A stretch of 45,490 bases of DNA from Granulosicoccus sp964437945 (GCA_964437945.1 CAYTJF010000011.1:1-45490), one strand, 5' to 3'; shown: positions 8,088-17,776, numbered from the stretch's first letter. Made by a program: numbers and translations. The notes: generated by a model from the sequence alone, not told the origin.

Positions 8088-11000
8088 TTACGCTGATTTC
8101 TCTAGCGGACCCAACAGTTTCCAACCGAGCTTGACCCGTTCTGTATAGCTCCGTATCGCGTCAAAATTTTCAGCAATCTGTTCTCTGTTACTTGCCTTTG
8201 CACTAGACTCTAACGATGCTGCTAACTGCGTAAACCCATGATACCCAACGTTGCCACCGGAACCTTTAAGCCAGTGTGCAAGCTTTGCAAGTTCGTCAAA
8301 ATCTTCAGCGTGTATAGCTAACTGGATTGCCTCGATTTGATTATCCAACCGAGGTAAATACCTTTCAACTATGCCTCTAAACCGAGGATTGTTCATCGGC
8401 AATGCACTTGAAACAGGATCTTCCCCTGTTGCCTTTCCGGTATCGGCATTAAGTTCCGGGGGTTCAACCGTAAGCGAACTCTTGCGGGTGGCGTGATTTA
8501 ATTCGGGGAACTGGCTCACGTTTTTGGTACCAGCTGAATGGTTTTTAACTGAATCATAGTCGAAGCTTATCCGACCATGAATATCCTTAATTACGGCTAA
8601 CTTCTGTTCCGATTGCTCCGCATTCCCCAGCTTGGCAGCCGCTTCAAGCTCTTTTGCAGGTTCAATTAAATCGATGAATCCTACAGTACCTCCAGAGCCT
8701 TTCAACCAGTGCGCGTGGTCAGCCAACGAGTCAAAGTCTCCGTGTTGCAGATTTTGTTGCATTTCCAGCGTTTTCTCTGACAGTCTTTCAACAAACTGTT
8801 TTGCGATGGCTTCAAATTTCGGATTCTGTTTCGCCATCTCGCTATATACCGGGCCGGTCTGTAAACCTGCAATGACCTTTGCATCAGGTTGTATGCCAGA
8901 CGGCGCATCTGGTTGCGCACGAATCTGTACATTGGGTTCCACTGAGACTTGCTCGGATAGTGCGGACTCATCCGCTGCAGCTTCAGTGTAACTGCCGCCA
9001 AGTAACTCTGCTAACAAGGTTGTTAGAAGCTCAAGATCAATTGGCTTGGTCATATAATGTGAAAATCCTGCATCCAGAACTTTCTGTTGGTAACCCTTCA
9101 TCGCGTTTGCAGTTAGCGCAACAATGGGATACTCGATACCTTTTTGCCGCATCGCTGCTACCGCTTGATATCCATCCATTCTGGGCATTTGAATATCCAT
9201 AAGGATAACGTCATATTCTTTCGCAATGGCTGCATCCAAACCTGCTTTACCGTCTTCCGCTGTGTCAATATCAATGCCCAGCTCACCAAGCACAACAGAT
9301 AAGAGCTCACGGTTTTCAGGACCATCATCAACTACCAGTGCCCGACACACAGGGAAAGTCCAGATTTTTTCTACGACTCTATCTACTTTGGAGAAAGATG
9401 CGTAAACCTCGTCGATAGAGAAAACTGGCACATCGCTCACATCACCCGTTGGCAGTGTCAACATAAATGTACTGCCTTCACCCTCTTTGCTGGTCACAAC
9501 TATATCGCCACCCATACTGTTCGCCAGCTTTCGACTGATGGACAAGCCAAGCCCGGTCCCACCAAAACGACGCGTGATTGATGCATCTGCCTGAATAAAC
9601 GCATCAAAAATACTGGCTAGTTGTTCTTCGTTCATGCCGATACCAGTATCACGGACTTTGATCTGCATCTGAGGATCGTTTGCATCGCTGGTGCAATTTA
9701 ACTTGACTGTTACACCTCCTTGTTCTGTAAATTTAATTGCGTTACCAACCAGATTCGTAACAATTTGCCGAAGCCTTCCCGGGTCACTAATAATATGTTC
9801 GGGTAACTCAGATTCAACTTCAAGATTAAGAGCGATATTTTTCTCATGGGCTTTTACTTTTAATACATGCACCACTTCGTTAGCAATAAAAGCCGCTTTG
9901 CAGGGCAAGGCTTCAACCTCCATTGCACCTGATTCTACTTTAGACAAATCCAACACATCGTTGATTAATTTCAGTAAATGCGTACCACTATTGGATATGG
10001 TAGTGAGATGCCGTTGCCGATCATCCTCTGAAAAGTTGTTATTACGTTTTAACACTTCAGTAAAACCGAGGATTGCCGTCATTGGCGTGCGTATCTCATG
10101 ACTCATGTTGGACAAAAACGTTGTTTTCGCCTCATTAGCCGCTTCTGCCTCTTCCTTGGATTGACGCAGCAATAATTCTTTCTCTTCGAGCAGAGTTACG
10201 TCATCCATGCTGATTAACACACCACCTACGTTGCCCTTGGCACCCATTACTGGTGAACAGTTCACGATAAACTTACGTTCCTCTCCTAACTTATCTTTAT
10301 AACCAACCATATCCATTCTTGTAGGCTCACCAGTGTCGAAAGCTTGCTGCCACGGGAACTCGGGTTTTGACTCATCCTGCTGAATCCAGGATAGGGATTC
10401 TGCGCTTAATCCGAGAAGATCTTCAGCTTTTTGACCATTCAATTCGGCAAACGCTGCATTCGCCAGCACGACATTTCGGCGACTATCAAGAACTAACAAC
10501 GATTCTGCAATGGTGTCGAGCGCGGAACGCACACGTGCAGGAACGGCTTCCGATGGATTAAGTTCCTTTAGCATTTTTCCCAAATAAACATAGAACATTG
10601 GAAAACTGATCAAACCAATAAACGCCATTAGGCTAAATGGTGAACGTCGAATTTTATCTATTGTTGAAACTTTTCCGGGTACCGCGAATTGAAAATGCAT
10701 TTCCCCCCACGTCTGTTCACCGCGTAGCAAGGGCACACTGACTATAGAGCCCGATTCCAGTGATGTAGTAAGGCGTGATGATTCCGTAATCGATTCTCCA
10801 GTATTAGCTGTATTTTCTGGTAATTTAGTGTATTCGGCATGTTCTGCACTGCCCTCCTCGAACCCAAAGTAGACACGGCTACCGTCAGAGACTCGCTGCA
10901 ATTCGATTGCATTAAGCTCAGTATTGCGTTCAATAATAAATTCCAGGGCGCCGCGTATTCCAGGCAAGTCACCACGACTTAGCATTACTGAATTAGTTGA

Positions 11001-11183
11001 GGACACAGCTTCAGCTAAGGCTACTCGTCCTTGCAGGATGGCGGTGCGTCGATCAGGCACAAACCCGAGAAACATCGAAAGTAATACAACGGCAGTTAGT
11101 AGAGAAGACAAACCGAATGCGATATGAAAACGCGGAGAGAGCGCAGGTATTTTTCTATAAATTGATTTTATTTTAGTCAACAT
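8088..11183 (-). CDS. Hybrid sensor histidine kinase with PAS, HisKA, HATPase, REC and two HPt domains
   Basis: A 1031-aa inner-membrane phosphorelay protein. TM1 is at about 21-41, a periplasmic sensor at 42-181, TM2 at 182-201 and PAS at about 215-335. HisKA has His362 (SHEIRTPM), and the ATPase domain has the N box at about 477-485, DTGIG 512-516 and GGTGLGLS. REC is at about 613-728 with DD619-620, Asp663 and K713. Two HPt domains follow, with His825 (HAHWLKGSGG) and His970 (LAHWLKGSGG). Two near-identical HPt motifs on one kinase are unusual and suggest either duplication or two output branches. Its gene follows the adaptor gene by 16 nt and precedes the REC-GGDEF-EAL gene, the likely partner. 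Confidence 0.9.
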   Translation of the reverse strand: MLTKIKSIYRKIPALSPRFHIAFGLSSLLTAVVLLSMFLGFVPDRRTAILQGRVALAEAVSSTNSVMLSRGDLPGIRGALEFIIERNTELNAIELQRVSDGSRVYFGFEEGSAEHAEYTKLPENTANTGESITESSRLTTSLESGSIVSVPLLRGEQTWGEMHFQFAVPGKVSTIDKIRRSPFSLMAFIGLISFPMFYVYLGKMLKELNPSEAVPARVRSALDTIAESLLVLDSRRNVVLANAAFAELNGQKAEDLLGLSAESLSWIQQDESKPEFPWQQAFDTGEPTRMDMVGYKDKLGEERKFIVNCSPVMGAKGNVGGVLISMDDVTLLEEKELLLRQSKEEAEAANEAKTTFLSNMSHEIRTPMTAILGFTEVLKRNNNFSEDDRQRHLTTISNSGTHLLKLINDVLDLSKVESGAMEVEALPCKAAFIANEVVHVLKVKAHEKNIALNLEVESELPEHIISDPGRLRQIVTNLVGNAIKFTEQGGVTVKLNCTSDANDPQMQIKVRDTGIGMNEEQLASIFDAFIQADASITRRFGGTGLGLSISRKLANSMGGDIVVTSKEGEGSTFMLTLPTGDVSDVPVFSIDEVYASFSKVDRVVEKIWTFPVCRALVVDDGPENRELLSVVLGELGIDIDTAEDGKAGLDAAIAKEYDVILMDIQMPRMDGYQAVAAMRQKGIEYPIVALTANAMKGYQQKVLDAGFSHYMTKPIDLELLTTLLAELLGGSYTEAAADESALSEQVSVEPNVQIRAQPDAPSGIQPDAKVIAGLQTGPVYSEMAKQNPKFEAIAKQFVERLSEKTLEMQQNLQHGDFDSLADHAHWLKGSGGTVGFIDLIEPAKELEAAAKLGNAEQSEQKLAVIKDIHGRISFDYDSVKNHSAGTKNVSQFPELNHATRKSSLTVEPPELNADTGKATGEDPVSSALPMNNPRFRGIVERYLPRLDNQIEAIQLAIHAEDFDELAKLAHWLKGSGGNVGYHGFTQLAASLESSAKASNREQIAENFDAIRSYTERVKLGWKLLGPLEKSA

Positions 11184-11199
11184 AGCGGTTTAACCAGGA

Positions 11200-12114
11200 T
11201 CAGGAGGAGAAGAAATCCACCTGACATCGCACACCACTTGGTATTGATAGTTCCGGGTTATCCAAAACCAGTCGCACGCCATAAGTTGCGCTTGCAGCGT
11301 CCGATACTGCATCGATTCGTCGAACTTGAGCATCAAGTACTTGATCATCGAATTCTGGCGCTAGAATAGTAATACCACCACGCATACCCGATTCAATCTT
11401 TCCAAGATGCTCCAAAGGCACTATTACTTCGATGTGTAGGGGGTTAAGTTGCGCAATTTCGAAAACGGGATCATTGTCAACGTATTCCCCAGTAGATTTA
11501 AAACGTTTAACAACCGTACCGTCTATCGGACTGACAATCATACGTCGCTCAACAGCGGCCCGATCGCGTTCAACGCGTAGTTGAGCCAAACGTAGATTTT
11601 CCTGCTCCTGCTGCACCTGAAGAGCGGCAATACGCGATTCAGTATCAAACTGATCCATTGTTTGTGTCGAGATAGATGATGTTTGCAACAGCGTTTCATT
11701 ACGCTCTTTGGTGCGTAAACCGAAAGATGCACTGGTTCGACGTAGTTCCAGGGCAGTAGCATTGGTAGCTACTTCTTCAGAAATTGCCAAGGTTGCCTTT
11801 TCTACACGCGACTCAAGGGTTGCCATTACTACACCAGCACTGACGAAATCGCTCCGATCAAAGCGGGTTGTAGACAGTTGCCCGGGTACAGCAGCTCCGA
11901 GCAACACTACAGCACTTGGCTCTACAACGCAGTCTAGATCAGACAAGACTTCACGCCCTGCATTCGCTGTCTGTACTAGTGATGACGCATATAGTATTGT
12001 TGCCTCGAAAAAGACAAACGGCAGAAAACCATAAAGCTTTCGACCAAACTCAGCTGTTTTATTGACTGCATTCGATACAGTTTTCAAAGTGTCTGCCCCT
12101 GTAAACCTAATCAT
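11200..12114 (-). CDS. HlyD/MFP-type periplasmic adaptor, short
   Basis: A 304-aa protein with one N-terminal membrane segment (about 28-47) ending in an exported region. The first lipoyl half follows (VVEPSAVVLLGAAVPGQL), then an alpha-helical hairpin rich in E, R and Q (about 95-190) and the second lipoyl half with the diagnostic SPIDGTVVKRF and GEYVDNDPVFEI. A beta-barrel LHIEVIVPLEHLGKI comes next. The family links inner-membrane pumps to outer-membrane channels. The cluster has three such proteins but no pump. The gene starts 10 nt after the M50-HlyD gene. Start ATG 12114. Confidence 0.8.
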   Translation of the reverse strand: MIRFTGADTLKTVSNAVNKTAEFGRKLYGFLPFVFFEATILYASSLVQTANAGREVLSDLDCVVEPSAVVLLGAAVPGQLSTTRFDRSDFVSAGVVMATLESRVEKATLAISEEVATNATALELRRTSASFGLRTKERNETLLQTSSISTQTMDQFDTESRIAALQVQQEQENLRLAQLRVERDRAAVERRMIVSPIDGTVVKRFKSTGEYVDNDPVFEIAQLNPLHIEVIVPLEHLGKIESGMRGGITILAPEFDDQVLDAQVRRIDAVSDAASATYGVRLVLDNPELSIPSGVRCQVDFFSS

Positions 12115-12124
12115 TGACTTTTCA

Positions 12125-14254
12125 TTACACTGTCAGCTGTTTGAGCAGAAGTTGCCTTGTTGAGCGCCACCACCGTTTACCCAGTGATTCAGGGTGATGA
12201 TGCAATGTAACGTAGGCCCTACCGCCAATACCTGCAATGGCAGCGTTATCTGGCAGCGCCAGCTCTATATGAAATACACGCTCAAGTGTTCTGAGTTGAT
12301 TATCTGTTTGTGAAGCAACAGCTATGCCGCCACGTCCGTCGTACGCCAAAGCAGGGCTTGGTAAAGTGTTTAATGCGGCTGGTGTTTGGCGCGTCAAATT
12401 AGCATCCAATGCACGATCAAACTGATCAGCGAGCCGTACTTTCGCCAATTCAACACCTGCCTGAAGCCGTTCAATGCGCTGCTGCGTCAAAACAGCTTTT
12501 ACAACTAAGTCCTTTTTATTAACAACATATGCTAACAATTCGCCCTGCTTTATATGATTTCCAACCACGGCAGTTTGTTCGTCAATAACAAACTGACCGT
12601 TATTAGCAGCGGTTATATCGAGAAGGGCTGCACGTCTGGTCAGGTTTTCCAATTCCAATTCCAGTGATTGTATGTCTGACTTCATTGCCTTTGCTTTTAC
12701 GGTGTCCAGCTGCTGAAAATTCCGATATTCAATTCGAGCAGCTTCTAATGCGGCCTCCACTACCAGTTTCGCTTTAGTTAGCTCGGGTGCCAGTAGACGG
12801 ATAAGTACCTGACCCTCAATAACCTCTGACCCCGGTTCAACCAACAGATGCTCAACAACACCATCTACCGCGGCAAACACTTGAGCCTGCTCAGGGACCC
12901 ACACGACGCCTTGTGCACGTGTACTCGATGGTATCGGTATCAGCGCGATGAACAGCGAAATTGCACAGGCTATACCGAGCGTTACACCAATACACTGTGA
13001 TCTAACCCCGGTTAGTTCAGGCGAGTGATGCAAGTACTTTGACAATTTCAAAACTGGATTAACCAACAGTTGGAACAAGGCATAAACGGCCAAGACGATA
13101 CCAAGAACGAGAAATTGCGACGCTAGAAACAGTGCAATGATCAAGGTAATAAAACAACGATAGAGTCCAGCGAGCACACCGTAGGCCAACAGCCATTTAC
13201 GTTCACCAATGGCACATACCGGTGACATCGCATCTTCTAAACGATATAGGTATTTTTTCGCCAGATAAAAACAATATTGTTGAGATCGGGCGGCAAGGTT
13301 TGGTATTTCCAGACAATCCTGCAGTATGTAATAGCCATCAAATTTTAGTAGCGGATTGGCGTTGAACAACAACGTTGAGAAAGACCCCATCACAAATATG
13401 GCAAAACCTACGTCGCGAATAAAGCCAGGCTGTACCAGTAAAAACACAATTAAGCCAATAGACGCCAGCGCACACTCGGCCAGCATACCGGCAGCCCCAA
13501 CCAGCACCCGCTGATATCTTGCCCGGAACATCCACACATCTGAAGCATCTACATACGGTATTGGCATAAGCACAAGAAAAGTTATGCCGGTTTCATGTAC
13601 CGAGCCACCATAGCGTTTTATAACAACAGCATGCGCAAGCTCGTGTATGCCTTTTAAAGTCGGATACAACAGAACGTATAACCACCAATGCGGTGGTGAA
13701 GATGCAACTTGTGCAAATTCTGCGAGTATAATCGGGCCATTAACCAAAGCCGCAACAAAAGCTACTCCAATAACACACAACGTCACGACTAAAAAATAAC
13801 GACTAAAAACCCACGGAAGCCTGGCAACTACCAACCCGAGCCAGTTGTCCGGATTATGCAGCGCAAATTTAATCGCCAGCGGGTTACCGAAGCGGCTGCG
13901 ACGATCGTTTCGCTTGTGTTTTTGATACTGGCTCAATAGTCTTTCTTGCTCGCGCGCAGACCCCAGCGAGAGCATCCCACAAGCACACAAAGGTCCAAGC
14001 ATTTTGCCAATATGTTCTGCTGTGAGACCGCGTTGCTTACCCATCTTAAACAGCGTTTCAATGGAGGTATCTCCATCAATCAAAGCCAGAATGGTTGATG
14101 CACTTGCGTTCAGGCGAAGGTGCTCACCACTCACACTATTGCGTAATATGAGCCAGTTCTCACCGCGAACGCTGCGCGATTGATACTGAATGTTAGGTGA
14201 CAAGCTCGGTTTACACAGCTTCAGATTGTCCCAGGTCTCTGGTAAGTCGCTCAC
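12125..14254 (-). CDS. PqqD-like + M50 (site-2) metalloprotease + HlyD-like adaptor fusion
   Basis: A 709-aa polytopic protein. Residues about 30-100 resemble a PqqD-type peptide-binding winged helix (LILRNSVSGEHLRLNA, then ASTILALIDGDTS). The M50 core has the zinc motif HELAH at 204-208 and the distal NPLLKFDG at 300-307, so both catalytic elements are intact. Several helices (about 150-180, 190-212, 225-235, 250-300, 345-410, 430-450) surround it. After a further helix, the C-terminal region (about 455-700) is a HlyD-like lipoyl/hairpin segment (VWVPEQAQVFAAVDGVVEHL). It overlaps the upstream gene by 4 nt (GTGA, GTG start). The family suggests intramembrane cleavage or handling of a peptide coupled to an export adaptor; no substrate is identifiable. 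Confidence 0.85.
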   Translation of the reverse strand: MSDLPETWDNLKLCKPSLSPNIQYQSRSVRGENWLILRNSVSGEHLRLNASASTILALIDGDTSIETLFKMGKQRGLTAEHIGKMLGPLCACGMLSLGSAREQERLLSQYQKHKRNDRRSRFGNPLAIKFALHNPDNWLGLVVARLPWVFSRYFLVVTLCVIGVAFVAALVNGPIILAEFAQVASSPPHWWLYVLLYPTLKGIHELAHAVVIKRYGGSVHETGITFLVLMPIPYVDASDVWMFRARYQRVLVGAAGMLAECALASIGLIVFLLVQPGFIRDVGFAIFVMGSFSTLLFNANPLLKFDGYYILQDCLEIPNLAARSQQYCFYLAKKYLYRLEDAMSPVCAIGERKWLLAYGVLAGLYRCFITLIIALFLASQFLVLGIVLAVYALFQLLVNPVLKLSKYLHHSPELTGVRSQCIGVTLGIACAISLFIALIPIPSSTRAQGVVWVPEQAQVFAAVDGVVEHLLVEPGSEVIEGQVLIRLLAPELTKAKLVVEAALEAARIEYRNFQQLDTVKAKAMKSDIQSLELELENLTRRAALLDITAANNGQFVIDEQTAVVGNHIKQGELLAYVVNKKDLVVKAVLTQQRIERLQAGVELAKVRLADQFDRALDANLTRQTPAALNTLPSPALAYDGRGGIAVASQTDNQLRTLERVFHIELALPDNAAIAGIGGRAYVTLHHHPESLGKRWWRSTRQLLLKQLTV

Positions 14255-16071
14255 AGCAAACCAACCTTCCAGGCTAGCAGGCGAAGCTTATTGAATAGCT
14301 TGTGTGAATACACCCAGAACATCGAACGCCGACCAACACCAACTTTTCCCACACCCTCCATTCCGGGGCGCAAGGCACGCGCATCGCCGTCAATAACCGC
14401 TGGAACTCGAAAAGCACTTCTGCCTTTTTCAGAAATGGCTACTGGTATGATATCGGATAACTGTGCTTGCCAAATTGTGGCTGGCAGTGCCGCCATGCGC
14501 AGATCAGCTTGCTGTTCGGGCATAATGTACCCGATATCATGTTCGTCTATCTCAAGTATGAGTCGGTATTGCTCTGCAGACGCAATTTCAAACAGAACGT
14601 CACCGGTTTTGACCGGCGCACCGAGTGATTGCGTCCAGTCTCCATCCAACAGAACACCATCGAATGGCGCACGTATTTCACTTCGGCGTAACTGTTGTTC
14701 GAGCAGCGCAATCTCTGCGTCAATGCGCTGTACATCAGCACGCAAACGGCTTAGTTCACTACGATTATGTATGGCTAATGCCTGAGCGTATTCCTGTTGG
14801 TTTTTTGCTTTCTCACTACGCCATTTCTCTACAGCCAGTTCCAGATCCTGTCCATCCAGTGTCGCCAGTAAATCCCCTTTGCTAACCAACTCGCCAGCAC
14901 GCGCATGGGCAGACAAAATAAAACCATCCTGCGCCGCAACCAACACTTGGCGATCAGACGCCTCTATCGTTGCATCTGCCGAAACCCGATGCGTAACCGG
15001 TATTAAGAAAGATAACAGTAAAGCTGCACAGGAAACCGCCACCAGCCATTGTTTACCGCTCCAGCGTGCATAGTTGACCAACCCCTCAAGCGAATCACGA
15101 ACAAACCGAGCCATTTTTTTGCGCAACGGTAGCTCATGTGTTTGAGTCAGTTCAAGTAATGCGGAAATCGTATCTACAGATTGCTCAATAGCATTCGCCT
15201 GCGCATCCATATACGGGCCTGAATCACTGCGTTCAAGTACTAAAACGTACTGCGTTTTTGACGTGCCTGGCATCACAAAACTTAGCAGTGAGTGTGCTCC
15301 CTGACTGTTAACATAGGACTGAAATGCGGTTAATGACTCACCTTTTACACTAGGGTAAATCATGCGACGATGGATTAAAGTCTCCTGCATCAATTCACGC
15401 AGTTGTCTGGCGATTAGACGCTTGTCATCAATCCTGGACTGGCCAGACATAGCTGCCAGTCGTAACTTTTTACCATCATGGACACCCAACGATACGCGCA
15501 CGCAACCACATAAGCTGGCGAGCGAATTGACCAGCGTGAAAGCCAGCGAAGTGAACGAGCCATGCTGATCAAGCGATGCCATCAATGCCTGCGAAAGCCG
15601 AGCTACCGAACCCATTATCTTCGGTGGACGCTCTGGTGTTTCAACAAGATCTGGCTGTATTCGCGTTGCTGCCCAAAGGGTTAATTTAACGGCAGTGTTT
15701 TGTTGAATCTGATTTAACGCCGCCGTTAGCATAACGAGTACACAGGAAGCACCGGTAGATTCAATCTGAATAGGTATGGCCAATAGGTGGTGTGCTGACG
15801 CCGGCAACGAATCTAAATAAATAGCTTTTTGACGATGCGCACAAGACAGCACGACGTTATTTAGGTCTTTAGTGTAAGGTGAGTTAACCGGGTTCGAAGC
15901 AACGACCTCAGTCGGCTGATTCGGCTTTACCCTGATCAGCATAAGATAAGCCGAATCGGGAAGCATCTCATGTAGCCAGCAGAGCCAGCCAGTCAACGCT
16001 GAATCCCTGGATGAAGCTGGACCCAAATCGGCGCTTTGACAATCAGGTTCTAACTGTGGTGATGTAAGCAT
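14251..16071 (-). CDS. GAF-like domain + membrane-anchored HlyD-type adaptor
   Basis: A 606-aa protein. The first 340 residues are cytoplasmic and look like GAF-type sensor folds: an N-terminal one around 20-130 and a second around 150-320 (SLAFTLVNSLASLCGCVRVS). One membrane helix (about 345-365, WLVAVSCAALLLSFLIPV) follows. The periplasmic part has the lipoyl halves (VLVAAQDGFILSAHARAGEL and IRAPFDGVLLDGDWTQSLGA), a helical hairpin between them and a barrel ending RPGMEGVGKVGVG. It is the first gene of the five-gene unit. Fusing a cytoplasmic sensor to an export adaptor suggests ligand-controlled assembly of a transenvelope complex, which is inference. Start ATG 16071. Confidence 0.82.
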   Translation of the reverse strand: MLTSPQLEPDCQSADLGPASSRDSALTGWLCWLHEMLPDSAYLMLIRVKPNQPTEVVASNPVNSPYTKDLNNVVLSCAHRQKAIYLDSLPASAHHLLAIPIQIESTGASCVLVMLTAALNQIQQNTAVKLTLWAATRIQPDLVETPERPPKIMGSVARLSQALMASLDQHGSFTSLAFTLVNSLASLCGCVRVSLGVHDGKKLRLAAMSGQSRIDDKRLIARQLRELMQETLIHRRMIYPSVKGESLTAFQSYVNSQGAHSLLSFVMPGTSKTQYVLVLERSDSGPYMDAQANAIEQSVDTISALLELTQTHELPLRKKMARFVRDSLEGLVNYARWSGKQWLVAVSCAALLLSFLIPVTHRVSADATIEASDRQVLVAAQDGFILSAHARAGELVSKGDLLATLDGQDLELAVEKWRSEKAKNQQEYAQALAIHNRSELSRLRADVQRIDAEIALLEQQLRRSEIRAPFDGVLLDGDWTQSLGAPVKTGDVLFEIASAEQYRLILEIDEHDIGYIMPEQQADLRMAALPATIWQAQLSDIIPVAISEKGRSAFRVPAVIDGDARALRPGMEGVGKVGVGRRSMFWVYSHKLFNKLRLLAWKVGLL

Positions 16072-16325
16072 GAACAGGAACAGCGCCGTTTTGACGAAAT
16101 TACAGCCAAAAAAGGCTGCATATTTACCCTTAACGGTGCAACTAATGAGCCATCAAAATTCGCTTTCATGCGTTATTCACGCTTTTGCCAGGGACGATCA
16201 AGTCGATATTTGTCATCCAAGCTGCCAAAATGGCGACACAACACCCAATAACTAGCCATTTGTCGCCAACCAATCGGCGCCAAAAAATGGGTGCACAACA
16301 CCGTAAACAGAAGGCCAGTACTCCC
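16072..16325. promoter_or_regulatory. Divergent promoter region with inverted repeats
   Basis: This separates the adaptor/kinase unit (minus) from the FAD oxidase (plus). A small CAGCC-A6-GGCTG hairpin lies at 16103-16118. A perfect TGGCGACA/TGTCGCCA inverted repeat (16231-16238 and 16261-16268) is centred about 75 nt before the oxidase start and is a possible operator. The open frame upstream of ATG 16326 (from 16185) crosses this structure, which argues against the longer start. Confidence 0.4.
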
Positions 16326-17765
16326 ATGTCAGATTTACTCAACCGCCTAAAGAAAATAGTTGGTGACAAACATGTGCTTGACTCGGCTGAAGCTGCACAG
16401 CGAGCTACGCATTTTTGGGATTCAACCCCCTTGCTAGCCTATGCACTGGTTAAACCATCCACTACAGATGAAGTTAGTGAAGTACTTAAGCTATGCCACA
16501 GTGTGGGACAAGCGGTGGTTACCCACGGCGGGGTTACCGGGCTGGTTGACGGAGAAAAAACCAGCGCGAGCGAGCTGGTTTTATCACTTGAACGCATGCA
16601 AAAAATCGAATCGATCGATACGGCAGGCCGAACCATGACCGTACAGGCTGGCTGCGTTCTGCAAAACATACAAGAGGCCGCTAGCAAGCACAATCTGTTA
16701 TATGGCGTGGATTTGGGCGCGCGTGGTTCATGCACAATTGGTGGGAACGTGTCAACAAACGCCGGTGGTTTGTCGGTACTGCGTTATGGCATGACACGCG
16801 AACAGGTGCTCGGCCTTGAAGCAGTTTTAGCTGATGGCACCGTATTAAGCTCTATGAACGCTCTATTAAAAAATAATGCAGGCTACGATCTGAAGCAAAT
16901 GTTCATTGGTAGTGAAGGTACTCTTGGCGTGGTTACGCGCGTGGTGTTACGGCTGCGGCCCAATACGCCTGCAATCCAAACCGCCATTCTGGCCTTCGAT
17001 AGTTTTAAGCAAGTGTCAGATACACTTGCCTACATGTCAGCGAACCTGAATGCACAATTAAATGCGTTTGAGATTATTTGGAATGAGTTTTATCGATTGT
17101 CAACCAGCGACGACATTCAGGGTGCGACGCGAGCGCCATTGTCAAACAACTATGCTGCGTATGCCATCGTTGAAGCACAGGGAACAAACAACCAAGCCGA
17201 TCAACAAACGTTTATGAACGCGCTCGAGTCAGCGATTGAGAATGATCACATCGTTGATGCAGTGGTTGCAAAATCAGAAAAAGAACGCTCACAAATTTGG
17301 ACCATACGTGAAAATGTGGACTTGGTACTGAGACACCAACCTGCCTTTATCTACGACATCAGCTTACCTATCGGCAGTATGGAATCGTATCTTGCCCACG
17401 TTAAGCAACAGCTGCAAGCATTATGGCCAGAAGTGGTGGTGTATGCCTATGGTCATCTGGCCGACAGCAACCTGCACATAACGGTAGCGCCCACTCCCCA
17501 GAATTACATTAACAACTCGAACGCAGGCAATGTTCAAACGGCACAGCTAAGTGATGAACAACAGCAATGCTATGAGGCATGCAACAAGATCATGTTCGAG
17601 CCGCTTGCAGAAATTGGCGGAACCGTGTCAGCCGAACACGGTATCGGTTTAATGAAAAAACCATATCTGCATTACTCACGTACCGATGCCGAAATCGCCA
17701 CAATGCGTTTACTGAAAACCGCGCTCGATCCGGAAAATATACTGAATCCTGGGAAAATAGTTTGA
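16326..17765 (+). CDS. FAD-binding oxidase of the GlcD/D-lactate dehydrogenase family
   Basis: A 479-aa flavoprotein with an N-terminal PCMH-type FAD-binding domain (about 30-215) and a C-terminal FAD-oxidase domain. Motifs include THGGVTGLVDG, TIGGNVSTNAGGLSVLRYG, GSEGTLGVVT, GHLADSNLHI and the closing SAEHGIGLMKK...LDPENILNPGKIV. The family oxidises D-2-hydroxy acids (lactate, glycolate, 2-hydroxyglutarate) and passes electrons to quinone or cytochrome; the exact substrate cannot be read. I use ATG 16326, with AAGG 11 nt upstream, because the longer frame from 16185 adds 47 unconserved residues and crosses an inverted repeat. It converges on the MFS gene. Confidence 0.87.
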   Translation: MSDLLNRLKKIVGDKHVLDSAEAAQRATHFWDSTPLLAYALVKPSTTDEVSEVLKLCHSVGQAVVTHGGVTGLVDGEKTSASELVLSLERMQKIESIDTAGRTMTVQAGCVLQNIQEAASKHNLLYGVDLGARGSCTIGGNVSTNAGGLSVLRYGMTREQVLGLEAVLADGTVLSSMNALLKNNAGYDLKQMFIGSEGTLGVVTRVVLRLRPNTPAIQTAILAFDSFKQVSDTLAYMSANLNAQLNAFEIIWNEFYRLSTSDDIQGATRAPLSNNYAAYAIVEAQGTNNQADQQTFMNALESAIENDHIVDAVVAKSEKERSQIWTIRENVDLVLRHQPAFIYDISLPIGSMESYLAHVKQQLQALWPEVVVYAYGHLADSNLHITVAPTPQNYINNSNAGNVQTAQLSDEQQQCYEACNKIMFEPLAEIGGTVSAEHGIGLMKKPYLHYSRTDAEIATMRLLKTALDPENILNPGKIV

Positions 17766-17776
17766 GCGCTGTAACT

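Noticed and set aside
14291..14785. 164-aa plus-strand frame opposite the GAF-adaptor
   Set aside because: Shadow of the coding strand; Ser/Arg/Cys-rich composition typical of antisense frames.
16185..16325. Extended N-terminus of the FAD oxidase
   Set aside because: The 47 extra residues are not family-like and cross an inverted repeat; ATG 16326 has an AAGG upstream.
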